The position numbers and the translations under genes were made by a program. Under the pieces are notes generated by a model, which was not told the origin of the DNA, made no database searches, and saw nothing but the letters and a program-made list of their open reading frames with translations. Below, one piece after another: positions 1 to 10,476 of a stretch of DNA of 64,000 nt (position 1 is its first letter; every line of letters starts with the position of its first letter). Location of the stretch: positions 440,734 to 504,733 of the forward strand of contig NW_012236530.1 of assembly GCF_000787575.1 (NCBI RefSeq). The letters are read 5' to 3'. Source of the DNA: Acytostelium subglobosum LB1. Lineage: Eukaryota; Evosea; Eumycetozoa; Acytosteliales; Acytosteliaceae.

Positions 1-3000
1 GAGTCGATGGAGATTGACCCGACTCGTCTGTCACCCACCGACGATGCCGCCGTCAACACAACGCGTCTTATCAACCTGACCAAGCAGTTCCTCAAGGCGA
101 TCCAAGAGTCGCTCGTCCAGCTACCTCTTGCGCTGCGTGAGATCTCGGCACACATTGCCAAGGTCGTCTCAGAAACATTCCCTGGCAACGAGAAGATGGC
201 CATTGGTGCCATTGGAGGTATCATGTTCCTGCGATTCATCTGCCCGGCCATCCTCAACCCGGACTTTTATGGCATCGTCTCCACTGGTGCCCTCACCCAA
301 GACACTCGTCGCTCGCTCACACTCTGTGTCAAGCTGCTGCAGAACATGGCCAACGGCCAGCTGGGTGTCCGTGAGTCCTTCATGTCCAGCTTGAATGCGT
401 TCGTTGCTGAGCACATGAAGGTAATGGAGGAGCTGCTCGAATCATTCGCAGTCATCTCGCCTGACCTTCCCGCCAACGCAGCCAAGGCTGGAGGCGGTGT
501 CAACGACTCGTGGACCTGGGAGTCCAAGGAGGAGGACATCATCGTGATGCACAGGCACATGGCCAACGGCAGCGAGAAGATCACAAACTACCTCGTGTCA
601 CACTTCAATCAAAAGGCCGTTGCCGACCATCTCACGCAGGTGCTGCAGCGTCTGGGACCTCCCGCCACGATCGAGTCGCGCAAGAAGACCACAGTCAGCT
701 CGCGATCAAACATCCCTTCGTCATCGGCAAAGGGTGGTAACCATTATGAAGACTTCATGCGTCGTCACGACGCCACCAACATCGAGCATCTCAAACAGAA
801 GAAGATATTCTACAAGCAGGGCGTTACAAAGGATCGCCTTCCAGTGTTCTATTACATCGCACGACGTTACGAAGCCTCGTTCGACATGGAGCAGCTGCTG
901 TTCCTTATGCTCAAGACGCTAAAGGACAGTATACGCGCGCCTTTCTCAATGGTGATCGACTGCACGTCTGTCACTAACGACCACATCATACCGATCTCGT
1001 GGTGCACGACTTGGATGCGCCACTTCCCCCAACAACTCAACGAGAACCTCAAGACCATCTACATTATCAGTCCCAACCACATACTCAAGAAGTTCATGAA
1101 GCGTGTCGGCAAGCTAGTGGGACGTGCCGCCAAGAAGATCATCTTCCTGACCAACCCCGTCAAGCTGTTTGACTATGTTGTCGAGGCCGACAATGGACTG
1201 CCACCCAACTCGCTGGCCATGGAGACAGATGTCAAGGCCACCTTCTCACCAGTCGTCAAACTCTCGGGCCAGTACCACGAGAAGAGTCTTACACTGCGCA
1301 CTACCTCTGACACCATCCAGCTCATCTCGATCAAGCAGTACCCAATCCTGGGCCGACCCACACCTCTCGTCGACATCTATCACATCTCGACCATTCTTGA
1401 GACTGACCTGGTGGACATCAACGACAACGACCAGGAGTTCTTCATCAAGTACGAGAACAACGGACCCAAGTCTATGGCACTGCGCAGTGCACAGCGAAAG
1501 CAGGTGATCCAGGCGATCGTGCAGTGTATCGCGCGTTGGAAGCTGTCCAAGCCCGAGACCAAGGTGTCCAGCCGCGTGTTCCGCCCACAAGACATCCCAG
1601 GCACGCTGCTCAATGTCGCCTTGCTCAATCTCGGCTCGACCAGGAACGCGTTGCGTGTCGCCGCCTACAACATGCTGTCGGCGTTGTGTCGCAACTCCAA
1701 CTTCTCGATCAACATGCAGCTCCTTGAGACGAGCGGCCTATGCATCCCCAAGAACATCAGCCAGTTCATCATCCGCATCTCTGACAAACTATCCAAGACC
1801 CAGACACCACTCACACTCGAGTTCCTTCAAGAGTCGCTTCATGGTATATCCCGCGCATCCGCGATCGCCAAGCATCTGGTGCTGGACTACATCGAGCCAT
1901 GGATACCCAACCTCACGCTGTTCTGCCAGCGACCTGGACCCGACCACCTCGAGCGCTACAAGAAGACGATCAATGTGATTAATCAACTAATCGACCTCAG
2001 CATCAAGGAAGCCTCAATGAAGTCCGTCATCTTGGCCAAGATCTGGACGACAATCGGACGCCAGAAGGAAGGCCTTGTGATACTGGCGCTCAAGTGTCTG
2101 GTGCGCAAGTGCCAGGATGCCGGCTTTGGTCAGCCTCACTGCGAGGCCATCTGCGAGATGGTCTCGTCCATGGGCTCAGTGTCTGCGCAACTGGTATCGG
2201 GCAAGCTTATCGCGCGCGTCACTCGCATCCTCGACAAGACCGCGCAGGAGCCGGTGTTGGACCTCGCTGATCACCGTCTGTGGCCCAAACTCATTGTCTA
2301 CATTCGCCTGCTGCTGTACCTATCGTTCGACAACTCGATCTGCTCGCACCTCTACCTTGCCGACCTGCTGCACATCATCTGTTCGCTGTTCTGCGTGGGC
2401 AGCATGCAGGTGCGCATCACGATCCACGCGCTGCTCATCAACACCATCCACTCGCTCTACACATTCCTCGTGTCGCACGACAGCAAGCTCACGACCATCC
2501 CCTTCCTGTTGTCCGAGTTTGGCCAGCCTTCGTTCCGCCTGCTCTTTGGCATCAGCAACAGCAACATCTCGGCTGCCGACTCGCCGCTCAACGACAACTC
2601 CACCAAGGACTTGGAGAAGATATCGATCACAAACGTCGACCCAGTGGTCAATGCGATCTTTGCGATACTCAATGTGTTCCGCGACAACTTTGAGGCGGCC
2701 AAGGTGTGGCACGCACGTTGGGTGTCGCTCACAACCATCACGGCGTTGCGGCCCAACCCGCCCATCCAAAGCCGTTCGCTCATCACATTGGGAATCATTG
2801 CGCGCTCATCCACACAACCTGTGCGCGACGTTCTCGTCTACGACATCATCTGTGTGCTACGCAATGCTGTTGTTTCGCCACGCGCACTACAAGACAACTC
2901 GGACATCATCATCGGAGCTCTGCAATGTCTCACACGACTGTTTGAGTACCTGCCCCCGACTAGTCGCTTCATCCCCTCGCTGTTCTGGGTGGCCTCCACC

Positions 3001-3993
3001 TTTGTCCAGCTATACGACAGCCGCATCTTCCCATCAGCCATCGCGCTACTCGAGACGATGCTCAAGACAATGGATCGTCGCGACCTCTTCCAGGAGTCGG
3101 TCAGCAAGACCATCATGGCGTCGCGCGAGCACCACGCCGCCATCCTCACCAAGCTGGACAACGTCACTGGTATCAGCTTCGAGAGCAACTTTGCCTTTGC
3201 CATCACATCGCACCTCCTAAAGGGATTGAAGTTCGCCTCGACCAAGACAGCGACATCGCGTCTACTCAGCACCTTTTTGAACATCTCTACAAAGAAGAGC
3301 AACTCAGGCGCTGCCATCCTACCTTATCTCGCCGCACTGCTCACTACCGAGGGAGAGGTTTCCAACATCGATCAGATCACGGCCATCGCTGGCGAGTCAA
3401 GCCGCACATCGTCCACTCAGTTGTTGCTCAATGAGCACATGATCCCCGACACGGACCACGCCGCCCTCTTCTTCACGCTGCTCGTCACCATCCTATCACA
3501 CAGTGATCGCGAGCATGAGCAACTGTTCATATACGAGGCGCTCAAGGAGGGTATCCAGTTCATGCCACAATCATTCCCAGTGGTGTACAAGACATTGATA
3601 CCCAAGATATCGACGGTGATCTCGTCGTCGCAGATCGAAAAGATGATACAGGCGTGCGAAGCCATCATGGTGCACATGTTCTCCTATCAGATGGAGTCGC
3701 CCACCACCAACAACAAACTGTCGTTGACACATCTCAAGAAGCTGGGCTTCCAGGGCATGCCAGAGTGTGGCTCAGGATTCAGTCGACCGTCCACACACAT
3801 CAACGAGTCGATACTCAAGGCATGTGGCGAGTTGATGGACTCGCTGTGCAAGCAAGTCGAGGGCGAGGATTCCAAGGACATTGAAGAGGACAAGGACTAC
3901 ACAGAAGAGCCCTTCACTGAACAGAATGAGGTCAATCACGACGATGACCTGGATGATTTCTCGGACGAGTTCATCTTCCAAACACCCGTCTAA
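1..3993 (+). CDS. nfaA: Neurofibromin-type RasGAP, 3' part (5' end outside window)
   Basis: This is the C-terminal part of a neurofibromin homologue, a GTPase-activating protein that switches Ras off at the membrane. The frame is open from base 1, so the Met at base 7 is internal and the gene begins left of the window. Visible in order: the end of the RasGAP domain with FLRFICPAILNP near residue 74, then a Sec14/CRAL-TRIO-like lipid-binding region from about residue 258 (EHLKQKKIFYKQGV), a PH-like segment to about residue 520, and a long helical ARM/HEAT-like C-terminus ending in an acidic tail. This GAP, Sec14-PH, helical order is that of NF1 and of the single D. discoideum neurofibromin (NfaA), which limits Ras activity during macropinocytosis and chemotaxis. 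No intron is needed over almost 4 kb. Codons are GC-rich compared with the spacers. Short CAATCA repeats follow the stop. Confidence 0.93.
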   Translation, partial: ESMEIDPTRLSPTDDAAVNTTRLINLTKQFLKAIQESLVQLPLALREISAHIAKVVSETFPGNEKMAIGAIGGIMFLRFICPAILNPDFYGIVSTGALTQDTRRSLTLCVKLLQNMANGQLGVRESFMSSLNAFVAEHMKVMEELLESFAVISPDLPANAAKAGGGVNDSWTWESKEEDIIVMHRHMANGSEKITNYLVSHFNQKAVADHLTQVLQRLGPPATIESRKKTTVSSRSNIPSSSAKGGNHYEDFMRRHDATNIEHLKQKKIFYKQGVTKDRLPVFYYIARRYEASFDMEQLLFLMLKTLKDSIRAPFSMVIDCTSVTNDHIIPISWCTTWMRHFPQQLNENLKTIYIISPNHILKKFMKRVGKLVGRAAKKIIFLTNPVKLFDYVVEADNGLPPNSLAMETDVKATFSPVVKLSGQYHEKSLTLRTTSDTIQLISIKQYPILGRPTPLVDIYHISTILETDLVDINDNDQEFFIKYENNGPKSMALRSAQRKQVIQAIVQCIARWKLSKPETKVSSRVFRPQDIPGTLLNVALLNLGSTRNALRVAAYNMLSALCRNSNFSINMQLLETSGLCIPKNISQFIIRISDKLSKTQTPLTLEFLQESLHGISRASAIAKHLVLDYIEPWIPNLTLFCQRPGPDHLERYKKTINVINQLIDLSIKEASMKSVILAKIWTTIGRQKEGLVILALKCLVRKCQDAGFGQPHCEAICEMVSSMGSVSAQLVSGKLIARVTRILDKTAQEPVLDLADHRLWPKLIVYIRLLLYLSFDNSICSHLYLADLLHIICSLFCVGSMQVRITIHALLINTIHSLYTFLVSHDSKLTTIPFLLSEFGQPSFRLLFGISNSNISAADSPLNDNSTKDLEKISITNVDPVVNAIFAILNVFRDNFEAAKVWHARWVSLTTITALRPNPPIQSRSLITLGIIARSSTQPVRDVLVYDIICVLRNAVVSPRALQDNSDIIIGALQCLTRLFEYLPPTSRFIPSLFWVASTFVQLYDSRIFPSAIALLETMLKTMDRRDLFQESVSKTIMASREHHAAILTKLDNVTGISFESNFAFAITSHLLKGLKFASTKTATSRLLSTFLNISTKKSNSGAAILPYLAALLTTEGEVSNIDQITAIAGESSRTSSTQLLLNEHMIPDTDHAALFFTLLVTILSHSDREHEQLFIYEALKEGIQFMPQSFPVVYKTLIPKISTVISSSQIEKMIQACEAIMVHMFSYQMESPTTNNKLSLTHLKKLGFQGMPECGSGFSRPSTHINESILKACGELMDSLCKQVEGEDSKDIEEDKDYTEEPFTEQNEVNHDDDLDDFSDEFIFQTPV

Positions 3994-4196
3994 TCAATCA
4001 TTCATTCTATCATTCAATCAATCAATCAGATAGGCATCCAAATCCATTGGAATAAAGATAATTGTAATTTAATATTTATTTAAATGTTGAAGGCAGTCTT
4101 CAAAACTGAAACGACGCCAAGATCTTCCAAAGTGCCACGCTCACTCCAGATCGATTATTCAATCAATCACGATCAAACAATCAAATAATCAATCAT

Positions 4197-5810
4197 ATGA
4201 ATACACACTTAGTCATCACCTTTGTTGAACTGATCAAAGTACTGGTGGAGTGCGGCTCACAACATCATTTGGATGCAGTGTCCTTGGGTTTAACGTGCAG
4301 GGCAGCCAAAGATGCACTATCCAAACACTTCATAGGAATGAAGCGTGATACAGTGATGAAGAACAGCTCAGTAAAGTTGTATTACCAACATGTTACAAAT
4401 ACAGAGTTGGTAGTCGGAACAATCCCAGACTCAATCACTGATTTGTCATTTGGACCAGATTATAACAAGCCCATCAACTACATTGGATTACTGCCTGAGC
4501 ATCTCACCAGTCTTCAATTTGGACGCGACTTTAACAAGCCGTTGGAAGCATTCCATCTCCCTCAATCCATCACCACGCTCATATTAGGACCTGGCTTCAA
4601 ACGGTCCATTGAGCAAGGGGTTATACCAAGCTCATTGACCAAACTGAGCTTCGTCCCCAACACAGAATGTATTATCAAGCCTGGATCACTGCCCGAGTCG
4701 CTCAGATCATTGCAGTACTGGCACGAGCCTGTGAATCCCTACACGTCCCTACCATCCTCACTCACAGAGTTATGGTTCGCCCCACAGTTCAACAGTGCTC
4801 TGCCAACAGGATGGTTACCAGCGTCTCTAAAGGAGCTCCACTTTGGACAAAGGTTTAATCAGGTGATCGATTATGGTGTCCTTCCTTCATCGATAACCAG
4901 GCTTACTTTTGGAAGTGGATTCAGTCAGTCGATCAATCCAGGGATGCTCCCTCAATCCCTGACCGCGGTGACCTTTAATGGACACCCAACTATCACACAA
5001 ATGGACTCATTGCCACAATCAGTCGTGACACTTGAGGTGGGAGGCATTACAAGACTATCCATCAAACAGTTGCCATCGACTATCAAGAGCGTGGCATTCA
5101 TTGATCAGTTCAACCAGGCCCTGCCCCCGGGCCTCCTATGCGAGGGCCTAACCAAGCTCACTTTCGGAGCATTCTTCAAACAAGACATTGTACCGGGTAT
5201 GCTGCCATCATCAATCACTGAGCTCTACCTTGGATTCTTCTATGAGCGTATGATCAAGCCTGGAATGATTCCAACATCTCTTCAAAAGCTGGTATTGGGT
5301 CCCAAGTTCAACAATGAGATCAAGAGATTCGCTCTGCCCGACTCACTGACCGCGCTGGTCTTCTCAGAGGCATTCAAACAACGTGTGTCCTTTGGCGTCA
5401 TACCAAGATCACTCAAGTCACTCACCCTACATCACTTTGATCAAGTGGCACAGTTTGAATCCCTCGACCAGTATGAGTCACTGGAATCAGTACATCTAGT
5501 TGGCAAACATACAATGGGCTTCGTAGCGCCAATCACAAACAAATTGAGACAGGTACATGTTGTTAGCACGACGGCCAACCCACTCGAAGCTAAACTGGCG
5601 ATTGTGGCCATTAGGAAACTGGCAGCCAACATACCCAATGTTACAGAGTGCTACTGTTTCCATCTATATTCAAAGACCAACCTGATGGAGTCCAAGAGAA
5701 TGTTACATCGCAGGATAGATAATGGCATTGGATTGTACATTTTCGAGAACACAAGCTCAGTCATCACACCTCGAGTAGTCGAGTCCGTACACATATTAAA
5801 GGAGAAATGA
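4197..5810 (+). CDS. FNIP-repeat protein with F-box-like N-terminus
   Basis: A 537-residue protein made largely of FNIP repeats, a leucine-rich-repeat variant of about 22-23 residues greatly expanded in dictyostelids. Repeats run from about residue 70 to 430 with the pattern LPxSLTxLxFGxxFNxxI (for example FGPDYNKPI, FGRDFNKPL, FGQRFNQVI, FGAFFKQDI). The first ~45 residues (ELIKVLVECG, LGLTCRAAKDALSKHF) resemble a degenerate F-box or cyclin-like helix block that often precedes FNIP repeats. The final ~110 residues are non-repetitive. Single exon; the start is the first ATG after an AT-rich leader with CAATCA repeats. Family function is unknown; an adaptor role in ubiquitin ligases is suspected from the F-box-like region but not shown here. 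Confidence 0.9.
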   Translation: MNTHLVITFVELIKVLVECGSQHHLDAVSLGLTCRAAKDALSKHFIGMKRDTVMKNSSVKLYYQHVTNTELVVGTIPDSITDLSFGPDYNKPINYIGLLPEHLTSLQFGRDFNKPLEAFHLPQSITTLILGPGFKRSIEQGVIPSSLTKLSFVPNTECIIKPGSLPESLRSLQYWHEPVNPYTSLPSSLTELWFAPQFNSALPTGWLPASLKELHFGQRFNQVIDYGVLPSSITRLTFGSGFSQSINPGMLPQSLTAVTFNGHPTITQMDSLPQSVVTLEVGGITRLSIKQLPSTIKSVAFIDQFNQALPPGLLCEGLTKLTFGAFFKQDIVPGMLPSSITELYLGFFYERMIKPGMIPTSLQKLVLGPKFNNEIKRFALPDSLTALVFSEAFKQRVSFGVIPRSLKSLTLHHFDQVAQFESLDQYESLESVHLVGKHTMGFVAPITNKLRQVHVVSTTANPLEAKLAIVAIRKLAANIPNVTECYCFHLYSKTNLMESKRMLHRRIDNGIGLYIFENTSSVITPRVVESVHILKEK

Positions 5811-5892
5811 ACTAGCTTATGATACATATCGGATCTTTAATACAATTATGATTGGTTGCGGATGTGTGCGCGAGTGGGTGATTTAGTGTAAC

Positions 5893-8800
5893 TTAGGCAT
5901 CACCATTTGTACTCATATTCTTCAATCTAGAGTTGATACGGGAGTTCTCATGGTGGTAGTACATCTTCTGCTTGATGTAGATGGTTAGACCGATCGCCAC
6001 TGCAATGGTCACTACACCAATTGGTACCACAATGGCTATGATCAACCATTTGTTACTCTTCTCCTCACATCGTTCGTCCGCCTTCTTATTGTCAACCAGC
6101 ACTGAGAAGTCTGGACTGGCGACATTGTGGCAAGTTGATACCAATATATGTCACATTGTTGTTGTTGGAGACAACAGTAGTGTTGATGACTTCGTTGATG
6201 ATACTTGTAGGTCGACCATTTGCCACGGCGACAGGCAAGAATCGACCATAGTAGACAGTCTCCTCGAATGTGACTTGGATGTAGGACAGACTCTTGGTCA
6301 GGTTGTCAGAGATGGTGGTTGTAGAGTCTGTGTTGGCATGACATGGACTGTCATGACGATCGGTCAAGTTGGTAATTGTGTTGGCAAAGACAGGTCTCAA
6401 TGAATTGATGTTGCTCAAGAACTGCCAGTGATTGATCGACACAGTCACTTTGAGTGCGTTTGGTAACAAGTTGACATCCATGCCACCAAAAGACAATGAT
6501 CTTGATTGACTCGAGAATTGGAATATCACAGATACCTCGAGGAATGGCTGGTTTGGCACTTGATCCAACACGTATGTATATGTTGTCAATGATTGTCCAC
6601 TTGTAGACATATTAAATGTCCATGATGAAGTTGGAAGCATACGAACTACACGACGATTAAGGTCCAACTCTTGTATCTCGACAAGATTGAAATTCAACTT
6701 TGACTTTGTTGTCTGGATGGCTGATGAGGTGTCTGATGGAAGTATCTGTACATCTGGACTAAGTGTAAACTCACAATAATGGCCGCCAAAGCCAACACTG
6801 CAATCACACACTCCCCTTCCATTACAATCACCTTTGCCATTACACTTGTTGGCCTTGTCTCCACAGTCCTCCTTTAACACAATAGGGTCTAACATTGATA
6901 GATTGATTGTTTGAGTAAGTAAGATTGAATGAATGGATCGAGTTGGTGTAGGGTACATACCAATGAATAACTGATTGGAAGAGTGGTATTCTACTTTGTC
7001 GACAATGACTGAGAGGTTGACATAACCAACTGAGAGTGCACCATTTGATCCATCAACTTGTACTACAACTTGTGTCTGACCAAATGTCACAACAGAACAG
7101 TTCTTTCCATTTACAAATACAGACACTGATGTTATANTTCTCACCAAACAATCCGGTCAACGTGAGTTTGCCACCATCAGTCGTTAGATCAGATGTATCA
7201 ATAACAACAGGTGAGTCTATAATGAGTGGAGGTGTTAGCTATGTTCGAATTGATTGAATGAATGAGTAAGTGAGGGAATGTATACATACTCTGGATATAT
7301 AATGGTTTGAAAATCGATTGATACGGAGATGAGACGTTGTATACCATGGGTACATTGGGATTGATGGTGAATGATGGTACTGTACAACGTAGTGTTTGAT
7401 TGGTTTGTTGGAATATAGTGCACAACTGTTGTGTTACCAACACAGTGTAGTTGTACTCTGATTGGAAGGTACCAGTGATATTTACAGAGAGTGTACCATT
7501 GAATAAAGTTGACTCGATATTATCCACAACAGTAACTATTTATGAATGAATGATCGTTAGTGAGTACTCCATGAGGGTAGGAGTTGCCACAACTTACGAT
7601 CTCTTGCCCAGAATATTGTAATAGGATTCTTGTTGTATTGTGAGAAGTAGATTGTTGCATTGCCATATGGTTCTGGAGGGGTCAAACTTGATTGATGGAG
7701 AATGATGTTAGATATAATGTACTGTTTGCGGCAACACCATATGCATACCCTATTATGGTACTTGGAAGGATTATATCAGGCACAAGAAGGCTTGATATAT
7801 TCATAAACAGTTGATGGAATCCCAAGTTCTTTCCAGTGATCGTGAACCTATTGTACACTGGATCAGTGATAATAAAGTGTGTCTTATCCAATACGACCGC
7901 TAATCGATTCATTGAATGAGTGAGTGAGCGAGTGATAGATCAAAGTTGGCAAGGAGTAATTTTTGGTACATACGACATGAAAAGTTGGCTGGCACACCTT
8001 TGATAGGTGTATTGGTAAGCTTTACTCCAACGAATGTCCAGTAGCAGTAGAAACAGTCGGGTACCTTGGTGATTGATGTATTGGTGTAATCCATCCATTG
8101 GATATTGCAGTGTGAATCTGGGATAGTTCCAACAACACCAGGATTCTGACCAACATTGAAGGTATGTGGTGCCACTGGATAATCAGGTAACTCTCCCTCA
8201 ATCTCATTACCCATTAGATATACCGAAGTAGTACTACTTCTAGGCATCAACCAACTTGGGGGTGGAGCAGTCTTCATGTTGCCATTTTGGATTGTCCTAA
8301 GTTTGTTTGAATAATCGAGTAAGTGAGTGAATGAGTGAAAGAGTTAGTTAATGAATCAGTCTGTTAGGGAAGAAAAGTAAACTTACAATGTTTCTACTTG
8401 TTTGATGTCGGTAAGTGGGATGGTATAATTCAAATGTCTAATATTGTACAAGGTTGGATAGTTGGTCAAGTTGGTTGGATTGATGTTGGCTCCGTTAAGT
8501 GTCCTATTTGATTGATTTGAGATTAGTATAATATGGGGAGTATTATATGATAACAATGATACTTACAGTTGTAAGAAGTTTGGAAGGTCTCCAACAAGTT
8601 GGACCAAGGATAATGGATTTCCTTTGGTCTTTGAAGGGTCCAGTGACATAGTCCTCACAGAACTATATAGGAATATTAAACAAAATGTTAGTAGTTGGTC
8701 AATCAATCAATCATCTATAAGGAGAATGTTATAACTTACAAAATGGTGATATTCTTTACACCAAGAGTTATTGTCACATTCTCATAGTTGGTCAGGTCAC

Positions 8801-9886
8801 TGTCGCGTTTGAACGAATGAATTAAAAAGTCAGATGTTATTTCTCCAATGTAAGTCGAGTGGTGTAAGTACTTACAATGTACTAAGCAAAGGGAAATGAA
8901 CATTATTAAGATTGAATGAGGTGTAGGTCATTGGTGAACGTGGATACTCCAAAATACTAAAGGTTCATTATAATGTTAGTCAATCATTCTTTAAGTATTG
9001 ACATGAATTACTTACAGTTCAACTAATGATGGATAAGTTAGTGATGGATCCATAAATATATGTTGAGTGAATGATGAGGTATAGTTGACTTCAGTCAACC
9101 TGAATGATACAGCATTGTTAAATGCAAGTTGTCCAATGTTTCCAGATAATGTTACTTTGTCAAAGTATCTAAAAGAAGTTATGTTAGTGATTGATTGGTC
9201 AAAGGGATTGATAAAGTATTAATATTTACAATGTCTTCAATTTGAAGTTGACTGGGAAATTGTCGGGCCATGAGGCATCAGTGTTGGTAATCCTGAATGA
9301 TAATTGATAAGTTAGTAGTGTGTTTGGCATACAATGGTTAATGATTCAAACACATACTGTATCTCTTGGATATTAACATTGATTGGATTGTCTAACATTT
9401 GGAGTAGGTTGGCACTTGGCATCAGTGATTTGATTCCAGGCATGGTATTCAATCTAAATGTAGTTAGATTTGGAAACTCAAGTTTCTCCACCACAGCTGG
9501 TGGAGTAGTAGTGGTAGATAAACGAATAAATAGATCACTATTATAAAAGGGTAAGTTAATAATAATATATTAACATAAATAATTATACTTACAATGTAAT
9601 AATTCTTTGTACAGTGTCATTGGTACATATTAGGTCAGTCTCATTGTTTGTGGATATGTTGATCTCATCACATGATGGATTGACCAATGACATAGTCTGT
9701 TGATATTGGTTCATTATCCATTGTACAGACTTATCTAGTTTGATTTAATAGTTTGATCAATAAGTATTAGATTGTGTGAGAGTGTGAGTGAAGCTTACAT
9801 TCATCGGGATGCAATGATTGAGCTCCCTTGGTGATTGGACATGTGAGTGCTAACAATAAACATATGATAATGATTGGTATATTCAT
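5893..9886 (-). CDS. LRR / IPT-TIG / EGF single-pass membrane protein, 14 exons, with frame breaks
   Basis: A receptor-like surface protein of a family common in dictyostelids. Exons in gene order: 9886-9799, 9734-9593, 9537-9358, 9292-9230, 9168-9016, 8956-8876, 8799-8740, 8662-8567, 8503-8387, 8296-7974, 7899-7598, 7535-7290, 7216-6961, 6888-5893. The N-terminus (MNIPIIIICLLLALT) is a signal peptide. Exons 2-10 encode leucine-rich repeats; exons 11-13 encode IPT/TIG-like beta domains (for example FTITGKNLGF and GGKLTLTGLFG). Exon 14 holds an EGF module (CNGKGDCNGRGVCDCSVGF), a beta-rich domain, a transmembrane helix (LIIAIVVPIGVVTIAVAIGL) and a short basic tail. Related proteins (ComC and the Tgr proteins) act in cell-cell communication; that role is inferred here. 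The frame is broken near 7700-7740, at the N at 7137 and near 6130, so either the assembly has errors or the gene is decaying. Confidence 0.8.
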
Positions 9887-10476
9887 CGTTGTTCCTTCAA
9901 CTTGAAGAGGTTCAAGTATTAGTTGTTGTAAGTAGTGGTAGTAGTTGTATGAAGTAAAATAGATAATGATTGAAGATGATCTCTAATATGATGGAAGGAG
10001 TAGGTTGTACTATGATGGTTGCCACCTTGTTTTATGAGAGTAAAGTATGTGTGACGAGACTTTTCAAGTCTGTACCAGACCAGACAGATCTGAATCCATC
10101 GAAAGATATTTTATCAATAATAAAATCAGGGATGGCCCCCGAAAGTCCAACGAAGCCCCACCACCCGATAGATACTTTGCCAATTTTAGCGATTGATCAC
10201 ATACCCCCCACTCGCACCGAACAGAGTATCTACCCATCCATCTTAACAAAACATACACATAATAACCAAAGTTAAGGTGAGGTGATGTCTCCCTTTAAAC
10301 TTATGATGGTTCGTGTAAAGTCACAAAAGGGTTTGAAGTTAGAGAGGCTTGGCCCAACTCAAGAAGCCTCGTGTCCAATCAAGACACTCGAGTGGTGCTG
10401 ATGATGTTGCTTGGAATGGGTTGATGGGTTGTTGGGAAGTTGATGAGACCTCACCCCCTTGATCCATACATACATA
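9887..10476. other. Intergenic spacer with two adjacent hairpins
   Basis: No convincing gene is seen. The right end is the 3' flank of the RRP42 gene. It holds two back-to-back inverted repeats: GAGGCTT at 10344-10350 with AAGCCTC at 10364-10370, then GTGTC at 10371-10375 with GACAC at 10383-10387. A smaller hairpin, GACTT-AAGTC, lies near 10047-10060. The left end is the upstream region of the LRR receptor-like gene. Confidence 0.5.

Noticed and set aside
2117-3220. A 367-residue Ser/Arg/Thr-rich open frame inside the neurofibromin gene
   Set aside because: It overlaps clear RasGAP-family coding sequence in another frame, and its composition is the usual by-product of GC3-biased codons.
5255-5275. 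Another GGAATGATTCC palindrome
   Set aside because: It lies in the FNIP gene and encodes the ordinary Gly-Met-Ile-Pro repeat motif, so it is coding coincidence rather than an intronic element.
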